Below are positions 8,647 to 17,689 of a DNA stretch of 64,000 nucleotides, piece by piece. The notes under the pieces are model-generated. The model searched no databases and had not been told where the DNA came from. It saw only the letters and a program-made list of their open reading frames with translations. Location: NCBI RefSeq assembly GCF_001678845.1, contig NZ_MAIQ01000006.1, positions 124,001 through 188,000 on the forward strand, read 5' to 3'. The position numbers were made by a program, and so were the translations under genes. Each line of letters starts with the position of its first letter. The stretch's first letter is position 1. The DNA comes from Christensenella intestinihominis. Its GTDB lineage: Bacteria; Bacillota; Clostridia; Christensenellales; Christensenellaceae.

Positions 8647-8796
8647 TAAGCCGTGCAGGCGCCGGATTGCCGGGAAGCGCGTAAAAATAAATCATGTTTT
8701 TACCATAAGAATAAAAAAATCCAGTGGCGAAATCATCGGTTTGGGATTAAAATAGTAGAAAAGGGAAGTGACAGCTTCCATCCGGGAGGGAATGAC

Positions 8797-10464
8797 ATGG
8801 GAAAATACTCAATTGGAATTGATTATGGAACGTTATCGGGCCGGGCAGTGCTTGTGGATGTTGCCACGGGCGAGGAAATTGCTTCGAGCGAGATGGCGTA
8901 TCCGCATGCCGTGATGGACGAAACGCTGCCGTCCGGCAAAAAGCTGGGGGTGGATTGGGCGCTCCAGCATCCGCAGGACTATTTGGACGCACTGTATTAT
9001 GTGATACCGGACGTGCTCAAAAAGGGCGGCGTGGATGCGGCGGATGTGATCGGCGTGGGCGTTGATTTTACGTCGTGCACGGTATTGCCGGTGAAGCGGG
9101 ATGGAACACCGCTTTGTTTTTTGCCGGAATATGAGGACGAACCAAACGCTTATGTGAAGCTGTGGAAGCACCATGCGGCGCAGGATAAGGCGAACGTGAT
9201 TACGGAAACCGCGGAAAAACGCGGAGAGAAGTGGCTGGCCCGGTACGGCGGGAAAATTTCGTCGGAATGGGTGTTCGCGAAAATTTGGCAGATATTGGAT
9301 GAAAGCCCGGAGGTCTATGCGGCGATGGACCGCTTTATCGAGGCGGCGGACTGGCTTGTGTGGCAGTTGACCGGGAAGGAAACGCGCAACTCCTGCACGG
9401 CCGGATATAAGGCGCTGTGGCATAAGCAGGAGGGATATCCTTCCAGGGAATACTTTGCGGCGCTTGATCCGCGGCTTGAGAATGTTGTGGAGGAAAAGCT
9501 GGGGACGGAGATTTCCCCGCTTGGAAGCCGCGCGGGCGGGATTACGCCCGAAATTGCCGAAAAGACGGGGCTGATCGCCGGGACGGCGGTTGCCGTCGGC
9601 AATGTGGATGCGCATGTATGCGTACCCGCGGTCAAGATCAGCGGGGCGGGCAAAATGCTCGCCATCATGGGAACGTCTACCTGTCACATGCTGCTTTCCG
9701 AGAAGGAACGGGCGGTACCCGGCGTGTGCGGGTATGTGGAGGATGGAATCCTTCCGGGATTTTATGGATATGAAGCGGGACAGTCGTGCGTGGGCGACCA
9801 TTTTGCATGGTTTGTTGAAAACTGCGTGCCTGCAAGCTATATGGAGGCGGCGGAAAAAGAGGGCCTCCCGATCCAGGTTTACCTGCAAAAGCTGGCGGGA
9901 CGGCAAAAGGCGGGAGAAAGCGGGCTGCTGGCGCTTGACTGGTGGAACGGGAACCGTTCGATCCTGGTGGATGTGGACCTTACGGGCCTGATGCTTGGCA
10001 TGACGCTCCAGACAAAGCCCGAGGAAATGTATCGTGCGCTTGTGGAAGCGACGGCATTCGGGACACGCACGATTATTGAAAACTTTGAAAAACACGGCGT
10101 ACCCGTCGATGAGTTTTATGCCGCGGGCGGCATCGCGGAAAAGAGCCCGTTTATGATGCAGATTTATTCGGATATTATTAAAAAGCCGATTCGGATTTCG
10201 GGCAGCAAGCAGGGACCGGCGCTCGGCGCGGCAATTTTTGGCGCGGTTGCGGCGGGAAGCGCCGCCGGCGGATACGACAGCGTATTTGAAGCGGCGGAAA
10301 AAATGGGCAAGCTGAAGGACGTGGTTTACACGCCAAACGAGGAGGAAGCGAAAACATACGATGCGCTTTACGCGGAATATGAAAAGCTCCACAATTATTT
10401 CGGCAGGGGCGGGAACGACGTTATGAAAACATTGAAAAGGATAAAAAAAGCGCATGAAAGATGA
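8797..10464 (+). CDS. araB: Ribulokinase (FGGY family)
   Basis: 555 residues. The phosphate loop [11 protein letters not shown] opens the protein; [13 protein letters not shown] and [19 protein letters not shown]-type sequence are hallmarks of ribulokinase rather than xylulokinase; the second domain has GTSTCHM and [10 protein letters not shown]. It phosphorylates L-ribulose (family members also accept other 2-ketopentoses) to the 5-phosphate with ATP. The ATG at 8797 is preceded by GGGAGGG at 6 bases. Its stop overlaps the next gene by 11 bases, coupling it to the epimerase. Length matches Gram-positive AraB. No arabinose isomerase is present in the window, so ribulose may come from the dehydrogenase at 2672 instead. 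Confidence 0.9.
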   Translation: MGKYSIGIDYGTLSGRAVLVDVATGEEIASSEMAYPHAVMDETLPSGKKLGVDWALQHPQDYLDALYYVIPDVLKKGGVDAADVIGVGVDFTSCTVLPVKRDGTPLCFLPEYEDEPNAYVKLWKHHAAQDKANVITETAEKRGEKWLARYGGKISSEWVFAKIWQILDESPEVYAAMDRFIEAADWLVWQLTGKETRNSCTAGYKALWHKQEGYPSREYFAALDPRLENVVEEKLGTEISPLGSRAGGITPEIAEKTGLIAGTAVAVGNVDAHVCVPAVKISGAGKMLAIMGTSTCHMLLSEKERAVPGVCGYVEDGILPGFYGYEAGQSCVGDHFAWFVENCVPASYMEAAEKEGLPIQVYLQKLAGRQKAGESGLLALDWWNGNRSILVDVDLTGLMLGMTLQTKPEEMYRALVEATAFGTRTIIENFEKHGVPVDEFYAAGGIAEKSPFMMQIYSDIIKKPIRISGSKQGPALGAAIFGAVAAGSAAGGYDSVFEAAEKMGKLKDVVYTPNEEEAKTYDALYAEYEKLHNYFGRGGNDVMKTLKRIKKAHER

Positions 10465-11143
10465 TCTGAAACGCAGGGTTTACGAGGCGAATATGCTGCT
10501 CCCGAAATATGGATTGATTACGTTTACATGGGGCAATGTATCCGAGCGGGAAGGGGACGTGATCGCGATCAAGCCGTCCGGCGTGGAATATGACGCGCTC
10601 CGCCCGGAAGATATTGTGCTCGTGGATATGGACGGCGGCATCGTGGAGGGCGATTTAAACCCGTCCTCCGATCTCGATACCCACCTTGAGCTATACCGTA
10701 ATTTCGAGGGCGTCATGGGTGTCACCCACACGCATTCGCAGTGGGCGACCTCGTGGGCGCAGGCGGGAATGGATATCCCCGCAGCCGGGACGACGCACGC
10801 GGATTATATTTACGGCGACGTGCCGTGCACGCGGAGCCTTACGCCGGGCGAAATACGCGAGGCGTATGAGCTTAACACAGGCAAGGTGATTGTTGAAACC
10901 TTCCGGGAGCTCGACCCGCTGGCCGTGCCGTGCGTCCTTGTGAGCAACCACGGGCCGTTTACATGGGGAAAGAATGCGGTGGAATCCGTGCACAACGCAG
11001 TGGTTCTGGAACAGGTTGCCAAGATGGCGTTTGTGGGGCGGGAACTCCAGGGCGGCGGCCCCAAGCGCATGCCGCAGAGCCTGCTTGACAAGCATTACCT
11101 CCGGAAGCACGGGAAAAACGCCTATTACGGACAAAAGAAATAA
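10454..11143 (+). CDS. araD: L-ribulose-5-phosphate 4-epimerase (class II aldolase family)
   Basis: 229 residues. The zinc ligands H92 and H94 (THTH) and H166 (NHGPF) are in place, with GNVSER and KPSG phosphate-binding motifs and the C-terminal Tyr pair (224-225) corresponding to the epimerase's catalytic Tyr. It converts L-ribulose 5-phosphate to D-xylulose 5-phosphate, feeding the pentose phosphate pathway. The ATG lies inside the end of the kinase gene (11-base overlap), so translation is coupled. A related fuculose- or erythrulose-phosphate aldolase is less likely given the paired ribulokinase. Confidence 0.9.
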   Translation: MKDDLKRRVYEANMLLPKYGLITFTWGNVSEREGDVIAIKPSGVEYDALRPEDIVLVDMDGGIVEGDLNPSSDLDTHLELYRNFEGVMGVTHTHSQWATSWAQAGMDIPAAGTTHADYIYGDVPCTRSLTPGEIREAYELNTGKVIVETFRELDPLAVPCVLVSNHGPFTWGKNAVESVHNAVVLEQVAKMAFVGRELQGGGPKRMPQSLLDKHYLRKHGKNAYYGQKK

Positions 11144-11193
11144 AAAAGCCGCCCGTCGCAGGCAGCTTTCACGATCGGGCTATGTTTTGAAGG

Positions 11194-11220
11194 GGCCGCC
11201 CATGAGGGGCGGCCTTTTTT
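11194..11220 (+). terminator. Intrinsic terminator after araD
   Basis: GGCCGCCC (11194-11201), loop ATGAG, GGGCGGCC (11207-11214), six Ts. The T run abuts the stop codon of the convergent CpXC gene. Confidence 0.93.
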
Positions 11221-11825
11221 CAACTTTCAAGCAGGCGGAAATGATCCAGCACCCACTGGCTGTCCACCGTTTCAAAGTCGCCGGATTCGTCAAAATGCGG
11301 GGAGGTAAGCTCCGCGCACATTTGGTCGTATAACCCGGACGGCGTTTTGAGGACAAAATCGTTTCCATCCTTTGCCAACGCAAAAAAGCTCAGCGCTTCT
11401 TCATCCGCGTCCGCGAGCAGCAGCACATCCGGGTCTTTCACGTCGAACCGTTCCGGATTCTGCTGGATTGTGAGGATTTTCAGAAGTTCGATGGCCCGGT
11501 CGTCGAGGCCGCGCTCGAAAATCAGGGTTTTTTCCCGGAAGCTGTGGGCGGAATACACGTCGCGCAGGGAATAACCGGACAGCGGCACGGGCGCACCGGC
11601 GGGAAGATCGGAAAGGTCGAACCCGCGCGGGATAAAACGGATGATAACGCGCCTTGCGGGATTATGATAGACGCATGGATAGGGCAGCATCAGCTCTGCC
11701 CCGCACGAAGGGCATGTGGCCCGGAATGCCGTCAGGTCGAGTATTTTTTCCGGATATTCCATCAGGGGGAATGTTTCAAATTCAAATTCCGCCCCGCATT
11801 TTGGACAATCGATGGTTTCTTTCAT
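11220..11825 (-). CDS. CpXC-domain protein
   Basis: 201 residues. The N-terminal domain has paired zinc-knuckle motifs CPKC (C7, C10) and CPSC (C38, C41), the defining feature of the CpXC family; the rest is acidic with no recognised domain. The function of the family is unknown; a zinc-binding cytoplasmic role is all that can be said. AAAGGA stands 6 bases before the ATG. It and the next gene upstream (ProX-like) point the same way with a 26-base gap and may be co-transcribed. Confidence 0.75.
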   Translation of the reverse strand: MKETIDCPKCGAEFEFETFPLMEYPEKILDLTAFRATCPSCGAELMLPYPCVYHNPARRVIIRFIPRGFDLSDLPAGAPVPLSGYSLRDVYSAHSFREKTLIFERGLDDRAIELLKILTIQQNPERFDVKDPDVLLLADADEEALSFFALAKDGNDFVLKTPSGLYDQMCAELTSPHFDESGDFETVDSQWVLDHFRLLES

Positions 11826-11851
11826 AAGGGTTCCTTTCCGTCAAAGCAAGG

Positions 11852-12337
11852 TTAAAGGCTGCAATATGTGATAGGGTTGCCGTGGTCTTCGATCAATTTT
11901 TTAAGATCGGCAAAATTGAGGAATATGGTCGCCGTGTTTTCGCACGGATGCACGCCGAGCGATGGTTCGCTGGCAAGGTCGCTATCGATTACGACCTCAA
12001 CCTCCGCGTTTTTGTCGTTTAATATGCCAAGCGGCGTAACCGCGCCGGGCGTAAGGCCCAAATATTTTTGCAGGCGCTCTTCGGAGGCAAAGCTCATACG
12101 GGAACCGAGAAGCGCGCCCAGCTGTTTCAAATCCACGGTTTTATCTTTCTGCACGCACACAAGGAAATGGCGCTTGCCGCTTCCGTTCCGGAGAAACAGG
12201 TTTTTACAGACGTTTCCGTATTGGCAAACGCCTGCGGCCTCCATGTCTTCGATGGTAAATACCGGGGCATGGTCGATTCGTTTGTAGGAGATACCCTTTT
12301 GATCGAGAAGGGCGTATACGTCTGATTTTGTCATCAT
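11852..12337 (-). CDS. Prolyl-tRNA editing deacylase, ProX/PrdX type (YbaK-like)
   Basis: 161 residues of the YbaK/ProX superfamily. These free-standing proteins hydrolyse Ala- or Cys-tRNA(Pro) that prolyl-tRNA synthetase makes in error. Typical features are the N-terminal YKRIDHAPVFT block, KNLFLRN with the conserved Lys, and the C-terminal GVHPCENTAT block. The start is the ATG at 12337: an in-frame TTG at 12352 would place the AAAGGA ribosome site inside the gene. Confidence 0.85.
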   Translation of the reverse strand: MMTKSDVYALLDQKGISYKRIDHAPVFTIEDMEAAGVCQYGNVCKNLFLRNGSGKRHFLVCVQKDKTVDLKQLGALLGSRMSFASEERLQKYLGLTPGAVTPLGILNDKNAEVEVVIDSDLASEPSLGVHPCENTATIFLNFADLKKLIEDHGNPITYCSL

Positions 12338-12381
12338 AAATTTCCTTTTCAATTTGCTGTTTAAAATATATCATATTTTTT

Positions 12382-12410
12382 GCAAAAGAAAAAGGCGCCG
12401 GAGCGCCTTT
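12382..12410 (-). terminator. Terminator of the exporter operon
   Basis: Read on the reverse strand: AAAGGCGC, loop TCCG, GCGCCTTT (arms 12403-12410 and 12391-12398), followed by a T-rich tract. It ends the operon that runs from 18.4 kb down to 12.4 kb. Confidence 0.85.
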
Positions 12411-12416
12411 TGTTTG

Positions 12417-13088
12417 TCATTCTTCAAGCCGTCCGTCGCTGATCGTGAGGATGCGCCTGCTTGACTGCGCGACGTTTACGTCGTGGCTGATCATGATGAT
12501 TGTGTTGCCTGTATCGTTGAGCTTTTGGAAAAGCTTTAATATTTCTTTTCCGGTCGCCGAATCGAGCGCGCCTGTGGGCTCGTCTGCCAGTAACAGGGCG
12601 GGCTTTGTCACCAGCGCCCGCGCAATGGCCACGCGCTGCTGCTGGCCGCCCGAAAGCTCGTTCGGGCGGTGTGTGATCCTGTCCCAAAGGCCCACGAGGC
12701 GTATGCTTTCTTCCGCCTCGCAGATGGCCTCGCTGCGCGACAGACCGCGCAGCAAAAGCGGCATGATCACGTTTTGCAGCGCCGTATACTGCGGGATCAG
12801 GTGGTATTTCTGAAAGATGAACCCGATCTTCCGGTTGCGCAGCAGGGTCAGCTCGTTATCGCCGTATTCCTGGACCGCTTCGCCGTCGAGCTCGTATGTG
12901 CCCGAGTCGAGCGTATCCATACAGCCGATGATGTTCATGAGCGTCGATTTCCCGGAGCCGGAGGGGCCGAGGATGGTGAGGTATTCGCCTTTTTCTACGC
13001 CGAAGCTCACGTCTTTCAGGACATGCAGGCGTTCCTGTCCCATGGCATAGGATTTATTGACCTTTTCAAGGGTGAGGAAACGTTCCAT
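12417..13088 (-). CDS. ABC transporter ATPase, MacB/LolD type
   Basis: 223 residues with Walker A GPSGSGKST, Q-loop FIFQ, signature LSGGQQQRVAIARAL, Walker B LLLADEPTGALDS and the switch His in MISHD. Length and motifs match the stand-alone ATPases that power FtsX-type permeases in MacAB/LolCDE-like mechanotransmission systems. It is the last gene of a reverse-strand operon: adaptor, permease, lipoprotein, ATPase. Substrate unknown; antimicrobial peptides are common for this family in Firmicutes. Confidence 0.92.
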   Translation of the reverse strand: MERFLTLEKVNKSYAMGQERLHVLKDVSFGVEKGEYLTILGPSGSGKSTLMNIIGCMDTLDSGTYELDGEAVQEYGDNELTLLRNRKIGFIFQKYHLIPQYTALQNVIMPLLLRGLSRSEAICEAEESIRLVGLWDRITHRPNELSGGQQQRVAIARALVTKPALLLADEPTGALDSATGKEILKLFQKLNDTGNTIIMISHDVNVAQSSRRILTISDGRLEE

Positions 13089-13092
13089 CAGC

Positions 13093-13716
13093 CTATTCCA
13101 TCACGAGGATCGAACTGATCGAGCCGTCCTGCCCAAAAGAGACCATCAGCACATTGCCTTCCTTCAGGTCGGAGGGCTTGAGCTCGTTGCCGAAAAAATC
13201 GGTGATCGGAAGCCCGGTGGGGATGGTAAGGTCTTTGCTCTCGCCCGTATATTCAAGCTCCATCTTGGGCGCATCTCCCGATCCGGATGGCGTAATGATA
13301 TTCGCCTGTCCGTCCTCGCCTTCTACGGCGATGACCTGTGATTTGGATTTTTGACCTTCGGAATCGCCGTCGGCCTCATCTGCGCCCGATGCAGCCGATT
13401 CGCTTCGGGTAATGCTGATGCCTTCGCCGCCCTTACCCGTGAACGAATAGGCGCCGTCTTCGCCTACCGCGCCCGCGAGGCCCCCCTCGGGCGTTTTCGC
13501 AAGGTCGAGCGAGACCTCGTTCCCTACAAGGGATTTCACCTTGCCGAACAGTGCTTCGCCGTCTTCGGCATCTCCGTTCGCGTCAGGCGCGCCTTCACCG
13601 GAAGTCGTGTCCTGGGATTGAGAGGGGACTGCCTCCGCCGGCTCCGCCGGGGCGGCGCAAGCCGCGAGCGAGAAGAGCAGCAGCGCTGCGAGTATGACCA
13701 TGATTGTTTTTTTCAT
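13093..13716 (-). CDS. Secreted lipoprotein of the exporter operon, unknown function
   Basis: 207 residues. The signal peptide ends in SLAAC (lipid Cys at 20), followed by a 40-residue Ala/Pro/Ser/Glu-rich linker and then an acidic Ser/Gly-rich region. Near the C terminus a beta-like segment reads ITDFFGN...LKEGNVLMVSF, resembling a small barrel. I do not recognise a family. It lies between permease and ATPase genes, 30 and 4 bases away, so it is probably an outside component of the exporter or a sensor of its substrate. Confidence 0.75.
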   Translation of the reverse strand: MKKTIMVILAALLLFSLAACAAPAEPAEAVPSQSQDTTSGEGAPDANGDAEDGEALFGKVKSLVGNEVSLDLAKTPEGGLAGAVGEDGAYSFTGKGGEGISITRSESAASGADEADGDSEGQKSKSQVIAVEGEDGQANIITPSGSGDAPKMELEYTGESKDLTIPTGLPITDFFGNELKPSDLKEGNVLMVSFGQDGSISSILVME

Positions 13717-13746
13717 TTGTTTTGTTTCCTTTCTTTTTTGTGTTGT

Positions 13747-14952
13747 TTATTCATAATTAAGCGCGTCGATGGGTTTGAGCCTTGACGCCTTATATGCCGG
13801 GTAAAAGCCGAACAGCGTGCCCGTCGCCACCGCAAACAGCAGGGCGATGACCTGGCCGTCCACTGTCGGCAGGACGGGGATGTCGGTGTAATCCATCAGC
13901 GGCATGCACGCGTACGAGAGCGCCACGCCCACGATCCCGCCGAACAGGCTGATAATCACGGATTCGAGCAGGAACTGCGTCATGATGTCGCGCTTCGAGC
14001 TGCCGAGCGCCTTCAGGATGCCGATCTCCCGCGTGCGTTCCTTGACGGATACGAACAGCACGTTCATGATCCCGATGCCGCCCACAATGAACACGATGGC
14101 AGCTACGGAAATAAGCAGGAGGTTCATGGTGCGGGCAGATTCCATCGCCGCGTCGATACGGCTGCCCGCGTCCTCCAGCATGTAGATGCTGCCGTCCTCG
14201 AGGATATAATCGAGCGTGCCCTGCATCTGCTTCATGGCGGCGGCGACATGGTTCACGCTGTCCGCCATGGCGACGACCTGCGGGATGGTGTAAGGGTCGG
14301 CAAGGAAGCGCTCCGCGGTCGTGAAGGGAATGAAGATCGTATCGTCGGGGTTCACCCCCTGCATCCCGTCGCCCTTTCGTTCGAGCACGCCGACGATCTG
14401 GTATTGCTGCTCGCCAATCTTGATGGTTTTGCCGATGGCGTCCTCCGGCCCCTTGAAATATTTCTGCGCGAGTCCGTCGCCGATCACGGCGACGCGGTTT
14501 TCATATTCCACGTCCTCTTCCGAGATATTGACCCCCTCGGCAGGGAAGAGGTTGCTGATCTGCTCGTAGTTCTGGAGCACCCCCGCGACCTGCATCGAAC
14601 CCTTCTGCCCGTTCATCACAACGTCCTTAAAATAACTGGAACGCATGGTAATGTCCTTCAAATAGCTGTTTTCATCGAGCATCTGCCGCATGTTGTCGAG
14701 GGACAGCTTGGGGATATCGGAAAGCTCCATATCGGTGCTGAATGTCTTGCTGTAGTCGGGGTTCACGTAGATCGTCTCCGCGGAAAGCCCCTGGAACTGC
14801 CCGGCGATCTCCGCTTCGCCGCCCTTGCCGATGGCAATCACCATCACGATCGTGACGGCGCCCACGATGATCCCCAGCGAGGTCAGTAGCACCTTGAATT
14901 TGTTTTGCATCAAATTGATCCAAACGATGCGCAGGGTTTCGACCAGTCTCAT
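13747..14952 (-). CDS. MacB-like ABC permease (FtsX/MacB_PCD)
   Basis: 401 residues. One N-terminal membrane helix (about 20-42), a large extracytoplasmic MacB_PCD domain (about 45-255), then three C-terminal helices with the conserved KERTREIGILKALG coupling loop seen as REIGILKALG. This is the four-helix topology of MacB/LolC permeases. RBS GGAGG sits in the adaptor gene's last codons; the two genes are 2 bases apart. Confidence 0.92.
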   Translation of the reverse strand: MRLVETLRIVWINLMQNKFKVLLTSLGIIVGAVTIVMVIAIGKGGEAEIAGQFQGLSAETIYVNPDYSKTFSTDMELSDIPKLSLDNMRQMLDENSYLKDITMRSSYFKDVVMNGQKGSMQVAGVLQNYEQISNLFPAEGVNISEEDVEYENRVAVIGDGLAQKYFKGPEDAIGKTIKIGEQQYQIVGVLERKGDGMQGVNPDDTIFIPFTTAERFLADPYTIPQVVAMADSVNHVAAAMKQMQGTLDYILEDGSIYMLEDAGSRIDAAMESARTMNLLLISVAAIVFIVGGIGIMNVLFVSVKERTREIGILKALGSSKRDIMTQFLLESVIISLFGGIVGVALSYACMPLMDYTDIPVLPTVDGQVIALLFAVATGTLFGFYPAYKASRLKPIDALNYE

Positions 14953-14954
14953 GC

Positions 14955-16352
14955 CTATCCCTCCACGACGACGATGTCGCCCTCGGAAAGGCCGCCCGTG
15001 ATCTCGCTTACCTTACCGTCCGAAAAGCCGGTTTGTATTTCCACCTTGCGCAGCGTACCGTCCTCGTTTTGCATCTGGACATATTGCTTGCCGTTTTCTA
15101 TGGAAATCGCCTTGTTGGAAAGCTGAAGTACGTCTTTTTTCTGCTTGATAATGAACTGGGCATTCGCCGTCATTCCGGAAAGCAGCTCGGCGTCCTCGGG
15201 GTCGATGCTCACATGAACGGGATAGGAAACGGGATTGCTGTCCTTGACCGGAACGAGGGACCGACCGATCACTTTGCCCTTGAACGGACGGTCGCCGAAT
15301 GCGTCGAGCGTAAGATCGACATCCTGTCCCTCCGTGATATTTCCGATATCCGTCTGGGCGACAGGAATTTGCACGAATACGCTGGCCGGATCGCCGATAT
15401 CGACGACGGATTTATCCGGCGTAGTTTCCTGCCCGGGCGTATAACCCAGCGAAAGCACGACGCCGTCGCGGTCCGCATAAAGATTGGGATCGCTTAAAAT
15501 GGAGTTTAGCCGATCCAACTTTTTTTGCGCCAGGTCCACGTCGATTTTTGCATTGTTTACTGTGGAGTCAAGATCGCTTTGCGAGGCGGACTCAATTTGT
15601 TCGTCGATGCCGCGCGTGCTGCTGCGCTGCTGCTCCTGCTGTTCCTGTGCCGACAGCGCGCCGGAAAGGGCGGCTTGGGCTTCTTCGAGCTGCATTTGCA
15701 GCGCCTCTTTCTGCACGGCAAGCTCTTCCCGCTGCTTTTTAAGCGCTTCTAACTTGGAATCGTCCGGCTGCTGGCCGTCCCCCGGAAGGGGAGTGGGCTG
15801 CGCTTCAAGCTCTGCGATTTGCCCGTCAAGCTGCACAATTTGTCCGCTTATTTCGTCGATTTGCTGCCTGAGGGAATCGACCGTTTTCTGCGCGCCGCTG
15901 GCGGCGCTCTGCGTGCTTTCAAGGGCGGCGTCTGCCTCGGCGTTTGCTTTTTTCTGGTTCAGCCTGCTTACGGTTTTGGCATTCTGCGCCTGATCCAGCG
16001 CATTCTTTGCCTTTTCAAGTTCCGCCTGCGCTTCCTCGATTTGTTTTCCCAGCCATTCCGGATCGGCCGCGGCAAGCTTATCGCCCGCTTTCACCTGTGT
16101 GCCGTTTTTCACGAAATATTCTTTTAATTGGACGGGCTCCGGGAAGTTCAGCACACCCGCGTCGTAAGAAAGCGAGCCGTTTCCCGTAATACCTGCCGTA
16201 ATATCGCCGCGCTTTACGGTATATTCGCGCAGGGGAATTTCGGATTCATTCTCTTTTCCCGCATTCGCTACGCCGATATAGCAGGCGACACATACGCATG
16301 CGGCGGCAACGATGCCGGCAATTACTTTTTTTGATGGTTTTTTGATTTTCAT
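14955..16352 (-). CDS. Periplasmic-adaptor-type subunit (HlyD/MacA family)
   Basis: 465 residues. An N-terminal membrane anchor (about 10-30) is followed by a lipoyl half (VKNGTQVKAGD), a long Gln/Ala/Glu-rich coiled coil (about 90-255), the second lipoyl half and beta-barrel (GVVLSLGYTPGQ, VQIPVAQTDIG), and a C-terminal domain ending in GLSEGDIVVVEG. In a Gram-positive cell it would link the FtsX permease to the wall side. The ATG at 16352 is chosen: GGAGG lies 5 bases upstream, and a GTG at 16364 would overlap that site. Its promoter carries the same direct repeat as the two-component gene promoter. Confidence 0.9.
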   Translation of the reverse strand: MKIKKPSKKVIAGIVAAACVCVACYIGVANAGKENESEIPLREYTVKRGDITAGITGNGSLSYDAGVLNFPEPVQLKEYFVKNGTQVKAGDKLAAADPEWLGKQIEEAQAELEKAKNALDQAQNAKTVSRLNQKKANAEADAALESTQSAASGAQKTVDSLRQQIDEISGQIVQLDGQIAELEAQPTPLPGDGQQPDDSKLEALKKQREELAVQKEALQMQLEEAQAALSGALSAQEQQEQQRSSTRGIDEQIESASQSDLDSTVNNAKIDVDLAQKKLDRLNSILSDPNLYADRDGVVLSLGYTPGQETTPDKSVVDIGDPASVFVQIPVAQTDIGNITEGQDVDLTLDAFGDRPFKGKVIGRSLVPVKDSNPVSYPVHVSIDPEDAELLSGMTANAQFIIKQKKDVLQLSNKAISIENGKQYVQMQNEDGTLRKVEIQTGFSDGKVSEITGGLSEGDIVVVEG

Positions 16353-16382
16353 ATATTCCTCCACAACTTATTTTCCATGACC

Positions 16383-16416
16383 AGCATAGCAGGGAAAGGA
16401 TTAAGAATCGGTTAAG
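16383..16416 (-). promoter_or_regulatory. Response-regulator-type promoter of the exporter genes
   Basis: Reverse strand reads TTAACC-GATTC-TTAATCC (16415-16398), 9 bases, then TATGCT (-10, 16383-16388). The half-sites are 11 bp apart, as expected for an OmpR/PhoB-type regulator, and stand where a -35 box would be. The same block occurs before the regulator gene. Confidence 0.6.
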
Positions 16417-16455
16417 CCGATGGAAATTTCGGGGCATGGGTCTTTGGCGGCATAA

Positions 16456-16487
16456 CAAAAGCCCCCGTGCATTCGCATGAGGGCTTT
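16456..16487 (-). terminator. Hairpin terminator after the sensor kinase
   Basis: Reverse strand: AAAGCCC, inner CATGC/GCACG hairpin, GGGCTTTT. It separates the kinase gene from the exporter genes, which then need their own promoter. Confidence 0.7.
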
Positions 16488-16504
16488 GCCTGCATGATCT
16501 ATGT

Positions 16505-17689
16505 TCAGTCGTTCCGCAGCGGTGGAATTATGGGCAGGGTTACGGTGAATACTGTTTTTCCGTCTTCGCTCTGCGCAAATACCGTGCCGCCGTGCCGTTC
16601 GATGATTTCGGAGGCGATTGCCAGCCCGAGCCCGGCGCCGCCCGCGCTGGAGCGGGATTCGTCGGCGCGGTAGAAGGGCTTGAAAATATGGGGCAGCTTT
16701 TCAGGCGGGATGCCGGGCCCGCTGTCGGAAATCGTGATGGTATATTGCTTTCCGTCCGATTGCGCGGCGATCTCGATGCTGCCGCCCTGCGCGTTATACT
16801 TTACCGCGTTTTCAACAAGATTGGAGAAAGCGCGCATGAGCATCACGCCGTTCGCCGTCGTTTCGAGCCCGCTTTCATGCAGCGTCACAGCAAGCTCCTT
16901 TTCGCGGATGCGGGGCGCGAGCTCCGTAATAATATCGGAAAACATGGCGTCGAAATCCACCGTGTCGTTAAAATCATAATTACGCTGCGCCGTCATGGTG
17001 AAGAGATTATCGACCAGCTTGATCATACGGCCCGCCTGCTTTTCCACAACGTGCAGGGTTTTTTCGTATTCCTGTGGAGTTGGGGACGGTTCAAGGCGCA
17101 GCACATCAAGGTTGGTTTTGATTGCTGTAAGGGGCGTTTTGAGTTCGTGCGCGGCATCGGAGGAAAAGCGCTTCTGATCGGAAAATGCCTTATCGAGCCG
17201 CGTAAGCATCGTATTAAACGAATCTGCAAGGCGCCCGATTTCATCCCGCGCGGGAAAGCCTTCGATACGCTGGGAGAGCTCGTTTTCCGTCATTTCGCCA
17301 ATTTCCCTGCTCAGTGTGCGCAGCGGCCGCAGCGCGCGCCCAAGCAGGAAATAGGTGAGAATCCCGCCGCCGAGGATGACCGCCGCCATAATCCACAGGC
17401 TGGAGGCGTTAAATTCCGTTCTGGCCTGCGTAATCGTCACGGAGGCGGCTTGACGGCCCTCGTATTCGTCCGATTCCGGATGCACTTCCATGGAACCTTT
17501 GGCCGTGGAAGACTCCCCGACATCGGGCCCCATCTCGACCGAATAGCCGCCTGGAGCCGCCGTGACATAGGGAATTACAAACGTCATATTGGCGTTAAAC
17601 ATGGCAAGCGCCGTCATAAGGACGCAAACGCCTGCAAGCAGCAAAACGATATACAGCGTGAGACGCATACGAATCGGTATTTTTTTCAA
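16505..17689 (-). CDS. Sensor histidine kinase
   Basis: 394 residues. Two membrane helices (about 8-30 and 95-115) enclose a small extracellular region of about 65 residues; then HAMP, HisKA with the phospho-acceptor in AAHELKTPLTA, and HATPase_c with NLVENAVKYN, DSGPGIPPE and GAGLGLAIA. The short sensor loop is typical of kinases that sense membrane or peptide stress or their partner transporter. It starts with TTG, 8 bases after GGAGG, and overlaps the regulator's stop by 4 bases (TTGA). Its partner is the regulator upstream; the likely target is the MacAB-like operon. Confidence 0.92.
   Translation of the reverse strand: MKKIPIRMRLTLYIVLLLAGVCVLMTALAMFNANMTFVIPYVTAAPGGYSVEMGPDVGESSTAKGSMEVHPESDEYEGRQAASVTITQARTEFNASSLWIMAAVILGGGILTYFLLGRALRPLRTLSREIGEMTENELSQRIEGFPARDEIGRLADSFNTMLTRLDKAFSDQKRFSSDAAHELKTPLTAIKTNLDVLRLEPSPTPQEYEKTLHVVEKQAGRMIKLVDNLFTMTAQRNYDFNDTVDFDAMFSDIITELAPRIREKELAVTLHESGLETTANGVMLMRAFSNLVENAVKYNAQGGSIEIAAQSDGKQYTITISDSGPGIPPEKLPHIFKPFYRADESRSSAGGAGLGLAIASEIIERHGGTVFAQSEDGKTVFTVTLPIIPPLRND

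Noticed and set aside
8833-10455. Long reverse-strand open frame opposite araB, and similar ones at 23508-24854, 49266-50414 and 59407-60942 (reverse) and 39437-41035 (forward)
   Set aside because: Each lies opposite a clear conserved gene, has biased Arg/His/Pro composition, no ribosome site and no recognisable motif; they are by-products of GC-rich codons.
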